Notes under the pieces: model-generated
What the model saw: the letters and a program-made list of their open reading frames with translations, nothing else
Database searches by the model: none
Told to the model about the DNA's origin: nothing
Source: Clostridiales bacterium GWD2_32_19
Lineage (GTDB): Bacteria; Bacillota; Clostridia; Lachnospirales; UBA12420
Direction of reading: 5' to 3'
DNA: 44,523 nt
Assembly: GCA_001795385.1 (NCBI GenBank)
Contig: MGOU01000015.1
Span: 1-44,523 of the forward strand
Translations under genes and position numbers: made by a program
Shown here: in pieces, positions 42,254-44,523 of the stretch
Position numbering within the stretch: position 1 is the stretch's first letter
Layout: the number at the start of each line of letters is the position of its first letter

Positions 42254-43876
42254 ATGAAGAAAAAGATAATTTTGTCACTTTCATACATATTTCTTTCATT
42301 ACTTTTAGTGTTAAACACACCTAATATAATTAATCATATGATTATTCCTTTTTTAGCTAGTCAGACTAAAGATTCCAATCCAACTCAATTGAGTTCTGCT
42401 TTTACTGATCCATTACAGCTATTAGTTGCAATGGGGCTTGTAATACTCGGATTGTTTCTGCTTATAAAACTTCTTGACCATAAAGATGAAAAAAAAGTAA
42501 AGCAAGGTTCTTCTTTTATGGCAGAAATGGAAGAATTAAAATCTTTAATGGGTGATGATGGTTTTGTGATAGCTAAAGATATTCGGTTATCTCTCGAAAC
42601 TAGCTATGAACACGTCGCTATAATAGGTCCAACAGGATGTGGTAAATCTTCAAGTTTTTTCATTCCAAATTTATTAGATTTAACTGGCGAAGTATCTGTC
42701 GTAGTTAGTGATCCAAAAGGTGAGCTTTACGAACAAACAAGACCATATCTAGAAAGTCTGGGATACAATACTATAAAACTAGAACCATTTGAAGCTATTA
42801 TGCGTTATAATCCTATATTAATTGCTGAAGACGATACTGAACTCAAAGAAATTGCACAGCTAATAATGATAAATGGTAATAAAAGTTACGAAATGGGTAC
42901 CGGTGGCTCAAGCGGAAATACTGAATGGTTATCAATGGCCGAACCTTTACTTGCGGCAGCTATGATATATGTAAAAAGAAATGGTAAAAGAAAAGATATG
43001 AAAGAGGTAAAAGATCTTGTTATACAAAAAGACTTTAATGAAATGGTTAAAATATTTTCTGAAGTTCCAGAAGCTATGCAGGAATTCATGATGTTTGCTC
43101 AGTCTAAAGGTGCTGAAAAAACAATGTCAGGTATTAAGGTAACTCTCGCAAATGCTTTAAAACTCTTTAATGATAAGAAAATACAAACTTTTGTAGAAAC
43201 CCCTTATAAAAAAGTGGATGAAGACGGTGTAACAAAATTAGTACCTCAAGTACAACTTCTCTTCCACCCTAAAATGCTTAGAGATATACCAACCGTATTG
43301 TTTATATGTGTACCTGAGCGTAAATCAACATTTGTAATGCCACTTATGTCAGTTTTCTACTCACAGTTACTTAATAAATGTATGGACTACAATAGCTACA
43401 ATTCAGTACCTGTACTATTCATGCTAGATGAGTTTGCAAATATAGGTACTCTTCCAAACTTTGCGAATATTGTATCTACTGCGCGTAGTAGACAAATAGG
43501 TATCTCAATAGGTATCCAAGGTATGGAACAGCTTAAACAAAACTATGGACAAGACACTGCATATAATATATTAAATAACATGAAAACAAAAATGTTCTAC
43601 TCAGGACTCACTGGAGCATCAGCTGATTATGTATCTCAGTTAGCTGGATACACTACTATGCAAACAGAAAGTATTTCTTCACAAAAAGGTATGGACGGTA
43701 AGAAAAATGATAGTAAAACTGTTTCAGATCAACGTCGTGAGTTACTTACTCCAGATGAAATAAGACGACTACCAGACGAGAAGGTTTTAATCATTGCACA
43801 TAATAAAAATATAGTCACCGCAAATAAAAATTCATACTTTGATCAAAAGAAATATACAACAAAAATAAAAGCATAG
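42254..43876 (+). CDS. VirD4/TraG-like coupling ATPase
   Basis: 540 residues. Two N-terminal membrane segments (about 5-22 and 53-74), then a TraG/VirD4 ATPase: Walker A IGPTGCGKSSSFFIPNLL near 124-141, the SDPKGELYEQT motif near 153, Walker B VLFMLDEFANIGTLPNF near 389-405 and SRQIGISIGIQGMEQLKQN near 414. Such proteins bring DNA or protein substrates to a type IV secretion channel and energise transfer. No relaxase, VirB4 or VirB6 gene is visible in the window, so it is either part of a larger element beyond the right edge or an isolated coupling protein. AAAGGAG precedes the ATG. A terminator follows. Confidence 0.88.
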   Translation: MKKKIILSLSYIFLSLLLVLNTPNIINHMIIPFLASQTKDSNPTQLSSAFTDPLQLLVAMGLVILGLFLLIKLLDHKDEKKVKQGSSFMAEMEELKSLMGDDGFVIAKDIRLSLETSYEHVAIIGPTGCGKSSSFFIPNLLDLTGEVSVVVSDPKGELYEQTRPYLESLGYNTIKLEPFEAIMRYNPILIAEDDTELKEIAQLIMINGNKSYEMGTGGSSGNTEWLSMAEPLLAAAMIYVKRNGKRKDMKEVKDLVIQKDFNEMVKIFSEVPEAMQEFMMFAQSKGAEKTMSGIKVTLANALKLFNDKKIQTFVETPYKKVDEDGVTKLVPQVQLLFHPKMLRDIPTVLFICVPERKSTFVMPLMSVFYSQLLNKCMDYNSYNSVPVLFMLDEFANIGTLPNFANIVSTARSRQIGISIGIQGMEQLKQNYGQDTAYNILNNMKTKMFYSGLTGASADYVSQLAGYTTMQTESISSQKGMDGKKNDSKTVSDQRRELLTPDEIRRLPDEKVLIIAHNKNIVTANKNSYFDQKKYTTKIKA

Positions 43877-43888
43877 AGAAAAAAAATA

Positions 43889-43920
43889 AACAATACTAAT
43901 TAGTATTGTTTATTTTTTTT
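43889..43920 (+). terminator. Terminator of the VirD4-like gene
   Basis: AACAATACTAA/TTAGTATTGTT hairpin (43889-43910) followed by a run of T. Strong intrinsic terminator 12 nt past the stop. Confidence 0.9.
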
Positions 43921-44340
43921 CGGAAAAACTCGAAGGTAACCACGTAGGGACCAGCCCGTTGATGTTTATAACACTTACTACAGTGAATATATTATTATTG
44001 TAATTAAAGATATAATATATATACTTTTTTTCAAAAAAAAGTAACAAAAAAACTCAACCCCCTAACCCCCATCCTTGGGTGATAGCCACAAGAACTCGTT
44101 AGTTTCGCGTTCGCTGCACTCTACTCAAACAGTTTGCGGATGAGGAAAAGGGATTAATTTATTTTTATTTAGGGGCTGTTGACGGTTTGCCCTTTCCGTT
44201 CAAAGTACTGAACGCCGGGACGTACCTGTAAGTCATATAACTTATGTAGAGTGATTCAAACTAATTAGTATTTATATTTGGTTTGCCTCATTGTCTTTAT
44301 CTATTTGATAATGACATAATCTAGGGGACTGTATGTGGAC
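43921..44340 (+). other. Noncoding stretch, possible structured RNA
   Basis: No supported gene. On the plus strand, nested complementarity is visible: AGGTA (43934-43938) with TACCT (44223-44227), CAGCCC (43952-43957) with GGGCTG (44173-44178), and hairpins CGTTCA/TGAACG (44197-44214) and TAAGT/ACTTA (44229-44244). G+C is higher in these islands than in the A/T-rich surroundings. The middle part (44050-44150, CCCCCTAACCCCC and GTTTCGCGTTCGCTGCACTC) looks like dispersed intergenic repeat material. RNA identity not recognised. Confidence 0.35.
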
Positions 44341-44368
44341 GAAAAAAAAGATGCCTCATGCATCTTAT
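44341..44368 (-). terminator. Terminator of the minus-strand RNA
   Basis: AGATGC (44349-44354) with GCATCT (44360-44365), 5-nt loop, followed on the minus strand by T8 (44349-44342). Its position just after the candidate 6S RNA supports a discrete transcript. Confidence 0.8.
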
Positions 44369-44372
44369 AAAA

Positions 44373-44523
44373 AAATAATAAATCCCAAAATGTCGTTCTC
44401 TTGATTTTGACCCTAGCCTATGCCAGGTGGGTGTCTGTATTAAAGTTTCTGCCTTCCACTGCCTATATTACTATAGGAATTAGCTTGAGGCCTGACATCT
44501 GCTTTAAATCAACAAACTCCCTT
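44373..44523 (-). ncRNA. ssrS: Probable 6S RNA (SsrS)
   Basis: Read on the minus strand, both ends pair as a long closing stem (TTGATTT at 44512-44506 with AAATCAA at 44407-44401, plus further pairs outside), and the 3' part GACACCCACCTGGCATAGG followed by CTAGGGTCA resembles the GACACA...CACCTTGAACC...AAGGGTTCAAGGGTTA region of E. coli 6S RNA. An internal hairpin CCTATA/TATAGG (44477-44462) fits a rod with side loops. 6S RNA binds sigma-A holoenzyme. The 5' end may extend past the window. Assignment is by eye; a covariance search is needed. Confidence 0.5.

Overview
The window looks like a chromosomal segment of a low-G+C, spore-forming, flagellated member of the Clostridia. The grounds are strong A+T richness, GGAGG-type ribosome sites with frequent GTG and TTG starts, a T-box leader on metG, a Spo0E-family gene, MutS2, YlxF-type flagellar gene order, an Mfd without LexA-type context, and many A/T-rich intrinsic terminators. 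Nearly all genes lie on the minus strand. The genus cannot be fixed from the sequence alone.

Layout. 1-4.6 kb: a U32-family protein, three small unknown proteins (one with fifteen perfect Glu-Pro-Thr repeats), a 3D/G5 cell-wall protein and tatD. 4.6-9.6 kb: a SanA-like membrane protein, metG under a Met T-box, a 51-codon Spo0E-like gene, lgt and a PrsW-type protease. 9.6-14 kb: dnaX and mutS2. 14-21.4 kb: a chemoreceptor and a 1602-residue secreted Fn3-like protein. 21.5-26.4 kb: a small plus-strand gene, then the operon fliJ-ylxF-fliK-flgD-flgE, without fliI upstream or flbD/motA downstream. 26.5-30.6 kb: dxs-tlyA and a tandem SpeD-like gene, then a SurA-like lipoprotein. 30.7-35.3 kb: an unknown gene, a small XRE repressor and mfd. 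35.4-38.4 kb: an accessory patch with a prepilin/Ig-like/DUF6273-like surface protein between 69-bp direct repeats, followed by decayed transposase fragments and a broken metallo-beta-lactamase-fold gene. 38.3-41.7 kb: wecB, wecA/tagO-like, rpiB and ywlE, a cell-envelope and housekeeping block. 41.8-44.5 kb: a plus-strand pair (membrane protein plus VirD4/TraG-like ATPase), a noncoding region that may fold as an RNA, and a probable 6S RNA on the minus strand at the edge.

How the parts fit. dxs-tlyA is a common clostridial pairing. metG-tatD-3D protein matches the metS-yabD-yabE order of Bacillus, and ywlE-rpiB-wecB resembles the Bacillus ywl/mnaA region, so the backbone is ordinary. The accessory interest lies in the flanked pilin-like cassette, the tandem SpeD protein with one intact and one dead active site, the isolated VirD4-like pair, an A9 slippage site in dnaX, and several families of dispersed palindromic repeats sitting in intergenic gaps.
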